A program made the translations under genes and the position numbers. From positions 8,235 to 72,234 of the forward strand of contig JAENRP010000127.1 in the NCBI GenBank assembly GCA_024741835.1: a stretch of DNA of 64,000 bases. Direction: 5' to 3'. Shown here piece by piece: positions 35,724 to 47,434 of the stretch (positions within the stretch are counted from its first letter, which is position 1; each line of letters opens with the position of its first letter). Below the pieces are notes generated by a model, which ran no database searches, was not told the DNA's origin, and saw only the letters and a program-made list of their open reading frames with translations. The DNA is from Diplocarpon mali (lineage: Eukaryota > Ascomycota > Leotiomycetes > Helotiales > Drepanopezizaceae).

Positions 35724-36721
35724 ATGCCGAGACTGACATCCCTCCTACCGAGCCGGGTGCTGCTGTCTGCCTTCCCGCGCGACGTTACGAGAAAAGCAGC
35801 ATCAGCGCCGCTACGTCGGGCCCTCACATCTGCATCCTCAACACGCAGCTCGGGACGTCCAGCTCTTCAGCCACGAAGCTGCTTGTCGCCACCACCATGC
35901 TCCACGCCGTTCTCCGATACCTGGACCTGGAAGGCCACGCGGAGCTACAAAACCCCCGCGGAAGCCAAGTCCCAGCACCGGCGCGGGCCCTTTTCCTTCC
36001 TCGCTGGTGTGCTTTTCCTCTCCTCGGGCGCGGGACTGATCATCTACTTTCGGTACGAAAAAGAGCGGATGGAGCGGAAGCGCGTGGCGGAGGCGACGAA
36101 GGGCGTGGGGAAACCCAAGGTCGGCGGGAAGTTTGAGTTGCTGGATCAGAGGGGGGAGGCGTGGGGCAGTGAGAGGATGAAGGGGAGGTACTCGCTCGTA
36201 AGTTTGGGGATCTTATCCAGGGCGGGAGGGGTTGGTGTTTAGAGGGGTGGGTAGACGGCTAATGTGAATACAACCAGGTCTACTTCGGCTTCTCCCACTG
36301 CCCAGACATCTGCCCCGAGGAACTTGACAAAATGGCCCAGATGATCGACCTCGTCAACGCCTCGCCCCTCCTCTCATCCCGTTCCTCCTCCCTCCCGCCT
36401 CTCCTCCCGGTTTTTATAACCTGCGACCCGGCGCGAGACACCCCCGCCGTGCTCGCCACCTATCTCGCGGAGTTTCATCCCGCGATCGTTGGCCTCACCG
36501 GCACCTGGGAGCAGATCAAAGACGTGTGCAAGAAGTACCGCGTCTACTTCTCGACCCCGAGCGGCGTTACGAAAGGTCAGGATTACTTGGTTGATCATAG
36601 TATCTACTTCTACTTGATGGATCCTGAGGGAGATTTTGTAGAGGCGATTGGGCGGCAGCATAGCCCGAAGGAGGCTGCGGACATTATTTTGGCACATGTG
36701 GGGGATTGGGTGAGGGGATGA
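35724..36721 (+). CDS. SCO1: SCO1 mitochondrial copper chaperone for cytochrome c oxidase
   Basis: Thioredoxin-fold copper chaperone of the inner membrane, needed to build the CuA site of COX2. Exons 35724-36197 and 36278-36721 encode 305 residues; the 80-base intron (GTAAGT..CAG) interrupts RYSL/VYFGFSHCPD. A basic Ser/Arg/Ala-rich presequence precedes one transmembrane helix (about 89-109, FSFLAGVLFLSSGAGLIIYF). The copper ligands are all present: Cys166 and Cys170 in CPDICPEE and His265 in YLVDHSIYFYLMDPEG. FITCDPARDTPAVLATYLAE and the C-terminal GRQHSPKEAADIILAH are also typical. An in-frame ATG at 35595 would lengthen the presequence by 43 residues. The gene appears functional. Confidence 0.95.
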
Positions 36722-38700
36722 AGGCCGTAGGGCAAGTCGGGAAATGGGTGTGGAAATAATGCGAGGATAGAGCGGACGGCAGATAGAAGATGAGTCTCGT
36801 CAGAGAAGAGAGAAGGCAGCAGAAGGGAGACGTGTATTATGTTATACCATGCTGTACTGTGCACCTGACTTGTATCATACCATTTACCACACAACCAAGA
36901 ACAAAAAGAAAGAAATAAAACCAGCCTGGGACGAGTTCATCATACTGTGTACAACAAGCATACGAAATCGCATCCCTCCAGCAGATTCACGGCAGGTTAT
37001 ACCTGGCTGCTCAATCAGCTTGCAACGGCACCACATCAAAGGATTCTCTCACCGTATTCCGCCATTTGGGCCCCAGCCCACGAGCCACCGATGCTTTTAA
37101 CTTGCTTCTCGCTGGTTACTCTCTCGTATCCTGCGGATCATCGGTGCGGAATATCATTAGCATTGCCTCGGGGACTTGACGTCTTGTCGTAGCCGAATGA
37201 CATGTATTTTTCTGGGCTGTAAGGCTACTACGAGAGAATACCTGTTAGCTAGAAGGCTTGTTCCAGCTACCTCTGATTTGTCGACACTTAATTCAACGCC
37301 ACGGTACGGGATTTATTTCAGCCTTTACTCACTGCACAACGCTTCTTGCTTCTTCTGGCTTGCCCTGGACCAGATCCTATGGATTCTCCCGTCGACTGCC
37401 GCAGCTGTATCCCTTGGTCTCCTGGTAGGCACAAGTTACCGAGTATCGGACGGGCTTTGAACTGGATGGGCTGATGTGCAAGACTTACCTGTCAAAATCC
37501 GGAGTCTGAACTGCGTGGCTTCTTTGCTGTGGACCAAGGTTCCTCATGGGCCGCTCCTGGGCAGGAGCTGGGAGTTCTCGAGAGAGAGCAAAGGCTCGGC
37601 CGGTGATGCCCACAGCGAGCTGGCTATCAGGGGGAGTTGAGCACTGAAACCGAGAGTGGAGGCGTGATTCATCGTGCTAGCTCGGCGTGGGAAATCCCTC
37701 TGGGTGTGATGCGCTCGGGAGTCATCTGGGCGCAGGACTTGTTGGAATCTCCCTTGGATATGTTCTTCATATGCCAACGCAACGATGGGGTGTATAACTT
37801 GCAGTTGTTGCGATACATATTCTACACGCGATTCCTATCTGGTTTTGGTAGGTGCTTAAAGGTAGAGCATCAATAACTGTCTGTCATAAGCGGCGGCGAT
37901 AGCATATCCAAGAAAAGCCAATGAGAAATCAACACCAAACCCAAGGTGGAGTCCTACCAGAACAGATCACCTTGTCCAGGGACTAGGCGCTAGATTCCAG
38001 CGTTCCAAGTACCCTTTTTCTTTTTCCAGAGAGTCATGAATACCTTCTTCCCGCTTGCATATCTGTGAAAAGCTGAAAATATACAAGTCGGTTAATGCAA
38101 TGTTCCACGTTGTTTACTCGCTTATATCTTCAACCCAGGGGCTCGCTTGCACACTTCGTGAAGACTACTTATTCATATTAGCAATGGAAGGGATATTGGA
38201 TACCAAGATTTGCAGTAAACACAAAGCAAGGAGGGTCGTGAGAGGTGGTATGCCGGCTTGGAGATCAAGTCACCCAGCGATTCGATATTTAAGCTGTTGT
38301 TGGCAAACTGTGGTTTTTTAAAACAGGTTGTACCTTAATTGATTGACTGGAAGACTTCCAGGAGGTAATCTGTGGGTTCTCTCTGTTCTGGGATTCTCAA
38401 AATCCCTCCTAGAATTATATGGCGCTTACATACGCTTTGATTTTGGTTTGAGGGGGCTTTTTCTTTTTCAAATGTTGATTTTTTTTCGCCTTTCGGCTTT
38501 GGTTGGCCCATGCTAGTTGGCGAAATCAACATATTATTATCATAGCAAACTATCCAAGTCTTCGCAATACGCATCTGGAGCGTTGTAGACCTGAAATTGC
38601 TAATACAAGCTACAACATTGGTGGATTCTGCAGCTTTGGCGTCAGATGCCTGTGGCTTGGTCTGCAAAGCCGTCCTCTCACCGTTCCGTGGTAAAGACTA
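36722..38700. other. no supported gene
   Basis: Follows SCO1 and grades into AT-rich DNA. Frames are short, without motif or splice structure. Confidence 0.4.
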
Positions 38701-41119
38701 CAGTCTTTCTAATTACTTGCCGCTATCCAGAGACCTGCGATAATTTGGTTGCTTGTGTATGATTCTCGCAAAATTTTCATCGCATACAAAACAAACTCTC
38801 TGCTTTTTCTAAATATTATCTTTCGCAGAGCTTGAAAATAGAACAATTTTTGCTTTGCAATTATAAGAAGTTTCCTGCTAAGTCTTCCTTGATTCAGAAA
38901 AACTTGTAATATGTAGATCACTATAATTAGAGAGACTGCGAAAAGAGCAAGAGTAGATATTTTCAAGATAGGAAAATAACGAAACTATAAGATAGGCAAG
39001 TTTTGACTTGCCCTAACGCTCAAGCAAATAACAAGGCTTGAAGGAAAAGATTCGAAAGGAAAGAAGTGTGAGAAGAACATTTTACAGAAGTTTTAAGATT
39101 TAAATGTCTATATTAACCCTGTCTAGCACCCGCGCGAGATTAGAATTATGTTACTCGATATAGAAAGAAGTGAATTTGCGTTATACTATAGAAGATTCAT
39201 TAGAAGCTCTGACCCGCGCGAACTATTTACTCTTCAATATGCCCGAAAATCGTCTTTTTTTTAAATTAATGCTATCCGAGAGGTAGTATAGTCTCAGCTA
39301 CATATAATGACCTAATATTATACATCTGCGTGCCTAAAAATCTTTCCGAAAGTATTTTACAAATTCGCATATACGACTTCTTATAGTAAATTCAACATTA
39401 AATCAGAATCTATCTATCACTATCTGCAGAGTGTGGATTGTATAAGGAGATAGGATGAGCGTTTTAGTCAAAGCGAGCCTGCGAGCTTTATGTTATGCTA
39501 GAGCTGGTTCTTCTTCTAACCAGGTATCTTCCCTCTATTTCGACTCATTGGCTCCAGAGGAAACGGATACAGAATTTTAGACCAGCGCCTTTGATTTACT
39601 ATTTCAAAAGTGCTTGCGGTAAGTATACCGCCTATACTAAATAAATGTATATAGTAGGATAATTAACTACAGCAATATGATTGAACTAGCTATCGATTAC
39701 TTAATAAGGTGGCCATATGTTCTGAATGCTCTTTCTTTTCACACAATAAGCAATTAGGTAGATATAGTAAGGCTATCAGGGGAGGCGCAATTACTCAACA
39801 TGATTAAGTTATTAGTATAAAATGGGATAGGTATATATAGCCATACTACTATTTATAATACCTCTCCCCTACGACCCAAGCTGCTCTTATCAAGCTTTCA
39901 CTTTTAGAGATATCAATTTCTCTTTAACAATTAGGATTCAAGAAATCATTAGTAAGAGGGGGGAGGGAAGAGGTTAGGTGGGTATAAGGCCAGGAGTACA
40001 TGGAAGCGGAACTAAAAACTATGCAATATGTAAAACACTCATAAGCTTCTTAGATACTACGTAAGATACTTGGCATTTCTTATACTTACTTCATTTGTAG
40101 CCATGCGACCAGCCCTTTGTAGAGGGGCAGTCTATTGCAGGTGAAAGTATATCACATGCTGGTCATACGACGTGATACTAAGGCGTTAAGGCTGAGGCAA
40201 CCAGATATTCTCCAAGTCTAAAAGCTCTGTATCTTTAGAATAAAAGACAATCAACAACTATCGTTCGCACCTTATACTTCCTTGTGCAACTCTATCAGTC
40301 TACTTAAGAGATCATTTCCTAGCTATATAGTATTTTTACTAAGACATAATTTCGCTGTCTCAATTTCTGATATATTATCAAGATATGTAATGAGCTATAT
40401 TGCTTGTACTACACCAACAGCTTTATTCAATAGAGAAAGAGTAGATAGATGAAACATATATGGATCTGATTGTTTTATATTTTAAATATAAGGACCGATG
40501 GCTTAATAGTGTCATATGATCAAGTCGTATGACTTATAAACCCTAGACCGTACAATATTCCACGATAGTAAGCATATAACTAAATTCGCTTTCGGACAGA
40601 TTCGCAGCACTTTATGATCTGTTAGGTAGATATTATTTAATAGTATTTAGAATCCATTTAGTTCGTCCTTGAAAGTCCCAGTCTTATCCCGCGCTTCCAC
40701 AGCAAATCTCGCAGGTATCCGAATGGCCACAGTTTACGGATTCGTATGGGTAAGCGCAATTATAGTGAAGCTATCACTTATTAGTAAGTTTGTAAATAAT
40801 AAGGCTGTATTATTCAATAAGAATCGAAAAAAGAAATCAATATTCTTACCACAACGTCCTCAGCGATAACCAAGGTAGCGAAAGCGAAAGCGAAGATAGA
40901 GTTGCATCCTCGCGATTATGAAATTGCCGATGGTAGTTTTCGGAAGATTTATATTACAGAGACTCAAAATAAATATATATTACTATTTTATTAAGCTTAT
41001 ATGATTTGTTATAGGCCAAATAAACACCATATGGAAGGATACTTAATCTTGCAACCCTACTAGAAATCCACCCTTACATATATGCTAATGTGGTGTTTGT
41101 ATGACCTGCGATAATATAT

Positions 41120-41440
41120 ATATTGGTACGCAGATTCCTATACAATAGGCAAGTTGCCCTCGTTCCTAGGGTCATCCTCCAAAGCTGTACCATATGCGAT
41201 CGGAGGGGTTTTATATGTATTTCGGACGGCTGTTCGGCCGGAGGACTTTAGAAGGATATTCGTAAACGGCTAAGGGAGACTATAGGAGGGAGGGCATTCA
41301 GATATATAAAGGTACTATCTCGGTTATATATAGAGAGACAGACATTACAATAGATTCATTTTTAATATAAGTACTCGATATCATTCACGTGAATATCGAT
41401 ACTAGTACGGAACCTATAGTATAATACATATCCTACTATG
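41120..41440 (+). repeat. LTR-like dispersed repeat, degraded copy
   Basis: Aligns in order with 54653-54970: GGTACGCAGA, TTCCTAGGGTCATCCT, TTTCGGACGG, GGCCGGAGGAC, ATTCGTAAACGGCT, a TATA-rich run, ACAGACATTACAATA, and AATATCGATACTAGTAC. This copy has A/T at many sites where the other has G/C. The layout (internal TATA-like region, no coding capacity) suggests a solo LTR, but terminal TG..CA ends and a target duplication were not established. Confidence 0.55.
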
Positions 41441-41699
41441 CTTACGATTTCTCTAAATGCAAACATAGTACTTAGTACATGCCTAAAAGATCAAAGACTT
41501 GGCGTCTGTGCAAAGTGCTAGAAGATTCGGTCTATAAGGGATTATGCTAAGGGACGCTACTAATAATTTTAATATGCGAATATACCGCTTTTATTACTAA
41601 TATTATTTTAAATCGTTATAAAATCAATAATTGAGTACCTATACTTAAAACTCAATACAAATCAATAATATAAGACGATCGAGAGCTTCTTTTTAAGCA

Positions 41700-42030
41700 T
41701 CTTTAGCTTCACTTTTGATAAGGTAATGTAAAATGGCACGCTTTTAAATATATATAAGTAGTATTTAAAGCAAATGAAATTACCCCTATCATCTAGCCTT
41801 TAAACAGTCCTTATTTAGACCCTATAAAGACTATATAAGATGAAATAAATGATCATATTAAGAAAAACCACTTTAAAGTTTATAGATTATATATAGCTAT
41901 ATAAAGCTATACTTAAAGCTTAGGAATCGGTTATGATTAAAACGATTAGAGAGCTGACTTAGAGAATGCTAGATAGATATAAAGTAGTAATTACAGCTTA
42001 AGGAGGCTATATAAAATACAAGAGTAAATA
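41700..42030 (+). mobile_element. RIP-degraded Tc1/mariner transposase relic (C-terminal part)
   Basis: Reading through stops, the plus strand gives ANEITPII-stop-PLNSPYLDPIKTI-stop-DEI. The expected Tc1/mariner DDE segment has Trp at both stop positions and SPDLNPIE in the centre. About 90 bases on, after a one-base shift, it reads A-stop-ESV..IRELT..RMLDRYKVVITA-stop-GGYIKYK, matching the usual C-terminal signature ending in GGYTKY. Both Trp codons have become TAG or TAA and a Gln codon TAA, as expected from RIP. The N-terminal DNA-binding region and inverted repeats were not found. Confidence 0.7.
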
Positions 42031-42519
42031 ATGGGAGCAGCGTTGCAAAGTATCTAGCGCGCATAGACGTCAAACCTTTGATCTTTGTTCCCTATGCGAA
42101 GTAGATTATGAAAACCTGGTAGTACTTTAAAAAAATTAAATATCAATAATAAGAGCCTAATTACTAGGAATCTGTCTAAAGCGGAACCTATTTTGAATGA
42201 AACTCAAAAATCAATATATTACAACCCACTCTTACTAGCTTCAGGTTTATGACTTTCCATTAGTCAATTCTTGAAATTGCTAGGTTCTCCATCTTTTCGT
42301 AGGGCTTCAATCTGGTTTTAATCAATCATACTCGAAGTACGGAAAATAGTAAGTATGTAATGTAGTTACTACAAAATCACGCAGCCTACCAGTGGCTATA
42401 TATCCTTTTCCTTCTCCTCCTCGTCGTCCTTATATACTTTATCCTGCCTTTTTCCCCTTTATAGAAGGTATTTATAAAAGAGGTAGTATAGTAAAGGGAA
42501 AGACTTTTCATTCCAATAT

Positions 42520-42700
42520 TTCCGAAAGTTCTGGCTTTATCCTACTTACGTTTTGATCATTTCATAGTCATAAGGACTCAATACTAGCTCTGCAGATTTT
42601 TTAAAAAGAATCTAACGAATCTGCAGTTTCGTAGGAGACACCACGTACAGGTGTCGAGTCGTCGTCTCCCTAGAGAGTCATTTCTCATAGTATGAAAATG
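42520..42700 (+). repeat. dispersed repeat, copy B
   Basis: Carries CCGAAAGTTCTGGCTTTAT, CTCTGCAGATT..AAAAAGAATCTAACGAATCTGCAG and GGTGTCGAGTCGTCGTCTCC in the same order as the copy at 28075-28300. Differences are mainly transitions and small indels. The element class is unknown. Confidence 0.5.
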
Positions 42701-43898
42701 ATAATAAGGCCTTACAGGCTTTATATTTAGTTTCGACTTGTATAGTAATAAATTCAATGATGTTGAATGATATCATTGCTATTAGTATTGTACTACTAGG
42801 TACGGGGGTAGTTTAAATAGATGGGACTCGCTTATTAAAGTGGCGTATATCCTTGAAGACGGGAAAGTTGGGTTTTTGTATGCCTTATGGCCTTATGCCA
42901 ATCGAATCGATTCCGTTTTCTTCTATTATTTTTTTCTATTACCGTTTTTCTACTCTACAAGCCACATTTTTGCAACTTCAAGGTCAATGCTTTCATATAT
43001 AATACATAGTACTTACTACCTCTCAAGCGACTAGCATATATAGAAATATCGAAAGAGTAGTTGGAAGAAGCAAGAACAAGAGTGGGAGAGCCCAATATAT
43101 GTGAAATGATGTGTTCAAATGACAAGGGAGTCACTGGCTTCGGGCGCGGCTCTCTGCCTGAGATCTCAACGGCTTGGGGCCCGTTTGGCAACTTCTTTTC
43201 ATAATTGGAGAATCTGGCAAGTCCTAGGCCATTGGTGGTTAGAAGTGGCGTGGCCGAATATTGAATAATTAGCCGTTGAGCAAATCATTTCAATCAGCCT
43301 ATAGTCGTTAGTACCTCGATCCATGAGCCATATCAGAGGTGAAGGATTAGCTATGCCAATGATATGCCGGCTCTACACTAGATTCATCACAATATAGTAA
43401 GCTGTTATATCTACTTCGCTAGGAGCGCTATAGAGCGTAGGAAACTCATAACTTGATTATCTATTTCGTCATATCTTGGAAGTATTGCAATCAACTTGCA
43501 TAAGACAAGATTCCCGAAATTTTCAAGGATTTCAGCAATAATGGTGCGAAGGAAAAAAATCTTGGGCTTTTCCAAATGTTATACTAGGATTGTTAGAGCT
43601 GCAGATATGACTAGCATACCACTACTGGTATAATATAGTATTATAACTACCATTACTACTACATAATACGGAGTATTGAAAAATTATCCAAAACATATTG
43701 GCACACCTTCAGCCGACTCATGCAAGTATAATAATAAGGTTCAATTGCGACAAAGGGCTGTGCTCCCGATTGTTTTACCTTAAGAACCGTTGAAGCTTGT
43801 TCAGCTCTGGATGCGGACCCGGAGGGTCGTGACCGCCCTGTAAACTAGACCTAAATAGTGCATCTGCATAGCGCCCCTAAGGCAGCTAAATAGATTAT

Positions 43899-43921
43899 GN
43901 AAAAAAAAAAAAAAAAAAAAA
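43899..43921. other. ambiguous base and A homopolymer
   Basis: A single N is followed by a run of about 22 A. This looks like an assembly or consensus uncertainty and may hide a small collapse or gap; no biological meaning is assigned. Confidence 0.8.
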
Positions 43922-45591
43922 ATGAGCCGTTATCAAGAAGCCTAGAAATCGTAGTTCAAAATCAGCTATAGCAGTTACTACGAATCCCAAATGCCGATGG
44001 CTAGGATAGTGTCCAATTCCTGATCTAATGTATTCGAGGAAATTAATAGAAAAGAGCTCATTGTTGTTACTCCTCTGAACAGCGAGAATGAAGAGCTCGA
44101 GTTCGTACTTTTCGGCTTAGTTCTGCCCGTTTGGAAACCATCGTGCTCGAGGATCAAGAATGTTACCCGGAACGCTAGAGGCTTGAGGGTATAAGTTTTT
44201 GCCTCGGAACAATGGGTCCTTCATTAATAATGATACCGCAAGTCTCCAATCAGAAGAATCGCAATCAAGAGAGTTCAATTCTACTTGAAAAGTTAGTTAG
44301 TAAGAAGCTCATCTACGGGCCGACTAGAATTCGATTCCCACTTAGATTACCTAGTCCAAACTTCCAATTACTCACTAAACGCTAAAACCCAATTCTTGGT
44401 CGCCAATTCCAACTACCGACCACCACGGAGAAGCTTACCAGACGCGTCCAGAGAGTAGAAATCGATTTCTAGCCAATTTGGTCAAGTGTTTCTTGGCATG
44501 GAGTTCTCGCTTATGCCTCTCTACAGTAGAATCGTCCCTTGGACTCAACCCGCATGGTCAAGTCGGCACACATGCTGTGACCAAGCGAGAGGACGTTTGG
44601 AAGCAAAACCCAACTCGTTTTCAATTCCTTGTTCCAACTTGTTCCAAGTTCCGAGTGTCGATGCCACTCTACCTACCTAGGCAGTTCTTCTTGATGAGGC
44701 TACCCCTGACGGGCTCTCGCTTAAGTTGCGTCTGGGCCGCGAAACAACAGGGCATCATCCTTACACGAAGCAGATCCAGAGGAAACTTGACCGTTTCGTC
44801 TGAAGCTTGACGTGTGAGCCCCGAGCGACCCTTCGGACGGCTTAGGCTTCGGTCTAGCGAACTCTCTTGCTTGGGCTGGCGACGAGTCGCCGAAAGGTGT
44901 CAGGCCCGAGCCATAGAGTCAGAAGGGGCCGACTTTCTCCTCGCAGAAGCTGGTGATGTCAGCTATGATACCGGGCGGCCACGCTCGTTCTCCCGTCACC
45001 TGGGGGTTCATGCTGTAGATTGTACGGTTCGAGGAGCATCGTATACTCCGACCTCTGTCCTCGGCAGCGATACTCGCAGCTGCTCGAAGGATTCTTGAAG
45101 GATCCTCTACCTGATGCTTGGAACCTCGTGCTAAGCCATCAGTCACGCCTTGGCGGCGCTCCACACCCGCTGGAACCATCAGCCCGTCCTGTGAGCCAAC
45201 ATTAGCGGATGCTCCGTCCTGGCATGGCACAGATGAGCCTCACGACGAATCGACTTGATCCCACGCTCGCTGCATCGTGGATTCTCACGTCGCGCGTGAG
45301 CAGTGCCGCATGAATGGTATTCCAACTGGTCCATACTGCAGTCAGAAACCTGTCCAGGCGCTCACTGATATCTTCCCAGAGCAGAGGGTGATGGAGCCGT
45401 CGACGGAGACGGCACGAGAGGGGCGCGCTGATCACTGTGATACGAGTGGATATCAAGCTTAAATTGCCAGACGGCATTTCGCGCGATACGGGGTCCCAGA
45501 GGCGGGCTGACTATGATTATAAGTCTGACCGAAAACACCCACCGGTTGAGCCGTAGCTCTAGTTTCAAGCGTCACGTTCTCCATCATCACA
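43922..45591. other. no supported gene; transition from AT-rich to GC-balanced DNA
   Basis: Composition returns to GC-balanced around 44.4 kb. Frames at 44478-45568 on both strands are short and overlapping, with no motif. The last few hundred bases should carry the GH53 promoter; I see no distinct regulator site. Confidence 0.4.
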
Positions 45592-46688
45592 ATGCTGCCG
45601 AGGGTTGTTTACTTCGTTTTTCTGGCCGGAGTGCACGCCGCCCTGACTTTCAAAGGTGTTGACTGGTCATCGCTTCTCGTCGAGGAGGCGGCTGGAGTCA
45701 CCTACAAGACCACTGCCGGCAAGACAGAGCCGTTGGAGAGCATCCTGGTCGCGAGCGGCGTCAACACCGTCCGACAACGTATCTGGGTCAAACCGTCGGA
45801 TGGCAACTACAATCTCGACTACAATCTCAAGCTTGCAAGGCGGGCAAAGGCCGCTGGGATGCACGTCTACCTGACCATCCACTTCAGCGACACCTGGGCC
45901 GACCCCAGCAACCAGGTACAGATCTCTGCGTGCCCACCTGAAGAGCGCGGTGTTGACGTGGACAGAAACTGCCGGCTGGATGGCCGAGCAAGATTGAAGA
46001 TCTGAGCTGGACGGTCTACAACTACACCCGAGAGATCTCGAACGCGTTCGCGGCCGCCAACATCCCCTTGCCGATCGTCTCCATCGGAAACGAGATCACC
46101 AACGGCCTGCTCTTCCCGACCGGCTCGACCGACTCGTTCCACAACATCGCGACCATCCTGCACTCCGCCTCTGCCGGCATCAAGGATTCCCAGCTGGCCG
46201 CGAAGCCCCAGATCATGATCCACCTCGACAACGGGTGGAAGTGGGAGACCCAGAAGTGGTGGTACACGTCGGTCCTCGCCGCCGGGCCCTTGTTCGCGAC
46301 CGACTTCGAGATCATGGGCGTCTCCTACTACCCGTTCTACAACGAACTGGCGACGCTGGCGAACCTGGCCACGAGTCTGAAGGACATGGCGTCGGCCTGG
46401 GGGAAATCGATCATGGTCGTGGAGACGGACTGGCCGGTGGCTTGCGCCTCGCCCAAGTTCCCCTTCCCAGCTGATACCTCCGCCATCCCATTCAGCGTGG
46501 ACGGCCAGACGACCTGGATGAAGAGAGTCGCCGCCGTGGTGGCCTCGGTCAAGGGCGGAAACGGTCTGTTCTACTGGGAACCCGCCTGGGTCCATAACGG
46601 AGGGCTGGGGAGCAGCTGCACCGACAACTTGATGGTCGATCAGAAGGGCGTCGCTCGCTCGAGTCTGGGCGTCTTCTCTTCCATCTGA
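45592..46688 (+). CDS. secreted GH53 arabinogalactan endo-beta-1,4-galactanase
   Basis: Extracellular enzyme cleaving beta-1,4-galactan side chains of pectin. Exons 45592-45915 and 45966-46688 encode 348 residues; the 50-base intron begins GTACAG and ends CAG, and keeps the frame at DPSNQ/KLPAGWPSKIEDL. An N-terminal signal peptide (VVYFVFLAGVHAALTF) is followed by GVDWSSLLVEE, NTVRQRIWVKPSDGNYNL, and HVYLTIHFSDTWADP, the conserved GH53 segments. The catalytic acid/base is Glu151 in SIGNEITNGLLFP and the nucleophile Glu261 in MVVETDWPVAC. YYPFYNELATL and GNGLFYWEPAW complete the barrel. The gene is intact, unlike its neighbour, the broken nitrate reductase. Confidence 0.93.
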
Positions 46689-47434
46689 ATGAGCATGATG
46701 GGTATGTGTATATAGATGCGTATTGCTGGCGCTCACGTACATCTCAAGACGCTCGCGGGACGAGTCTATGCGCGTGATGCTGTTGACTCTGGGACATGAA
46801 GCGTGCGAGTCTGAGGTAGGTCTGCGTCGTCCAGAGGGCGCACTCCGTGTCTATCGAGGCTGGCAGCCGTGCCTGTGCATCACGTGGTATCGAGCCCACG
46901 TGGGAGCAGAGAAGTGTTTTGGATCTTCTCACCCACAACTGTGCCAACTTCACAAGTTCGCACGATTCGACGACGACGAGAGTGCGCGGCGACTACAATC
47001 CCAAGCCCACGTGGAAGATGATGCCGTTGCAGCTTTGCCCTCTTGTATTCTCTCTGCACGCGCGAGTCGGCGTCGCGCAGAGGCTGTGTGTCCGGAGTGA
47101 GTGACTCCTGGGTAGTTGGCGTCGCTCCCAGTCTTCCATCGCAGGACTACGCCACTGGTGCATGCCAGCTTGACAGACGTCCTCTTCTGCAGGATCCCTC
47201 GGAGATGTATCTGGAAGATGCACACATCCCTTGCCTGTGGCAGGGTCCTGCACAGTTGCGGCTTCGAATGTCCACATATCCCTTACTTGCTGCCGCAGGA
47301 TCCTTCGAAAGCTGGTGTTCTGCAAGTTCGCATATCCCTTGCGTGTTGTCACCCTTCAAAGTTGCCGAGCCGTCATGCCTCTGATTCCTCGCCGTGTGCA
47401 GGTGCAGCATCACCCTGGTTCTCTGTAGGACAGA
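46689..47434. other. intergenic region with an imperfect tandem repeat
   Basis: Separates GH53 from the nitrate reductase pseudogene. No gene is supported. It holds three imperfect units (see 47189-47345) in what would have been the nitrate reductase promoter or 5' end. Confidence 0.4.
47189..47345 (+). repeat. three imperfect ~51-55-base tandem units
   Basis: Units start GCAGGATCCCTCG (47189), GCAGGGTCCTGCA (47240) and GCAGGATCCTTCG (47295), and each ends with a CACATCCCTTGC or CATATCCCTT(A/G)C block. Internal sequence differs. Function unknown. Confidence 0.55.

Larger units (their letters stand above)
38701..43900. other. large AT-rich block of decayed mobile DNA
   Basis: The longest strongly AT-rich stretch of the window. 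Stop codons crowd all frames. It includes a Tc1/mariner transposase relic (41700-42030), an LTR-like repeat copy (41120-41440) and a dispersed repeat copy (42520-42700). The changes in recognisable codons (TGG to TAG or TAA, CAA to TAA) are those RIP produces. No intact gene is present. Confidence 0.7.

Noticed and set aside
44325..44345. tRNA-like B-box (TTCGATTCCC)
   Set aside because: No A-box at the right distance and no acceptor-stem pairing visible.
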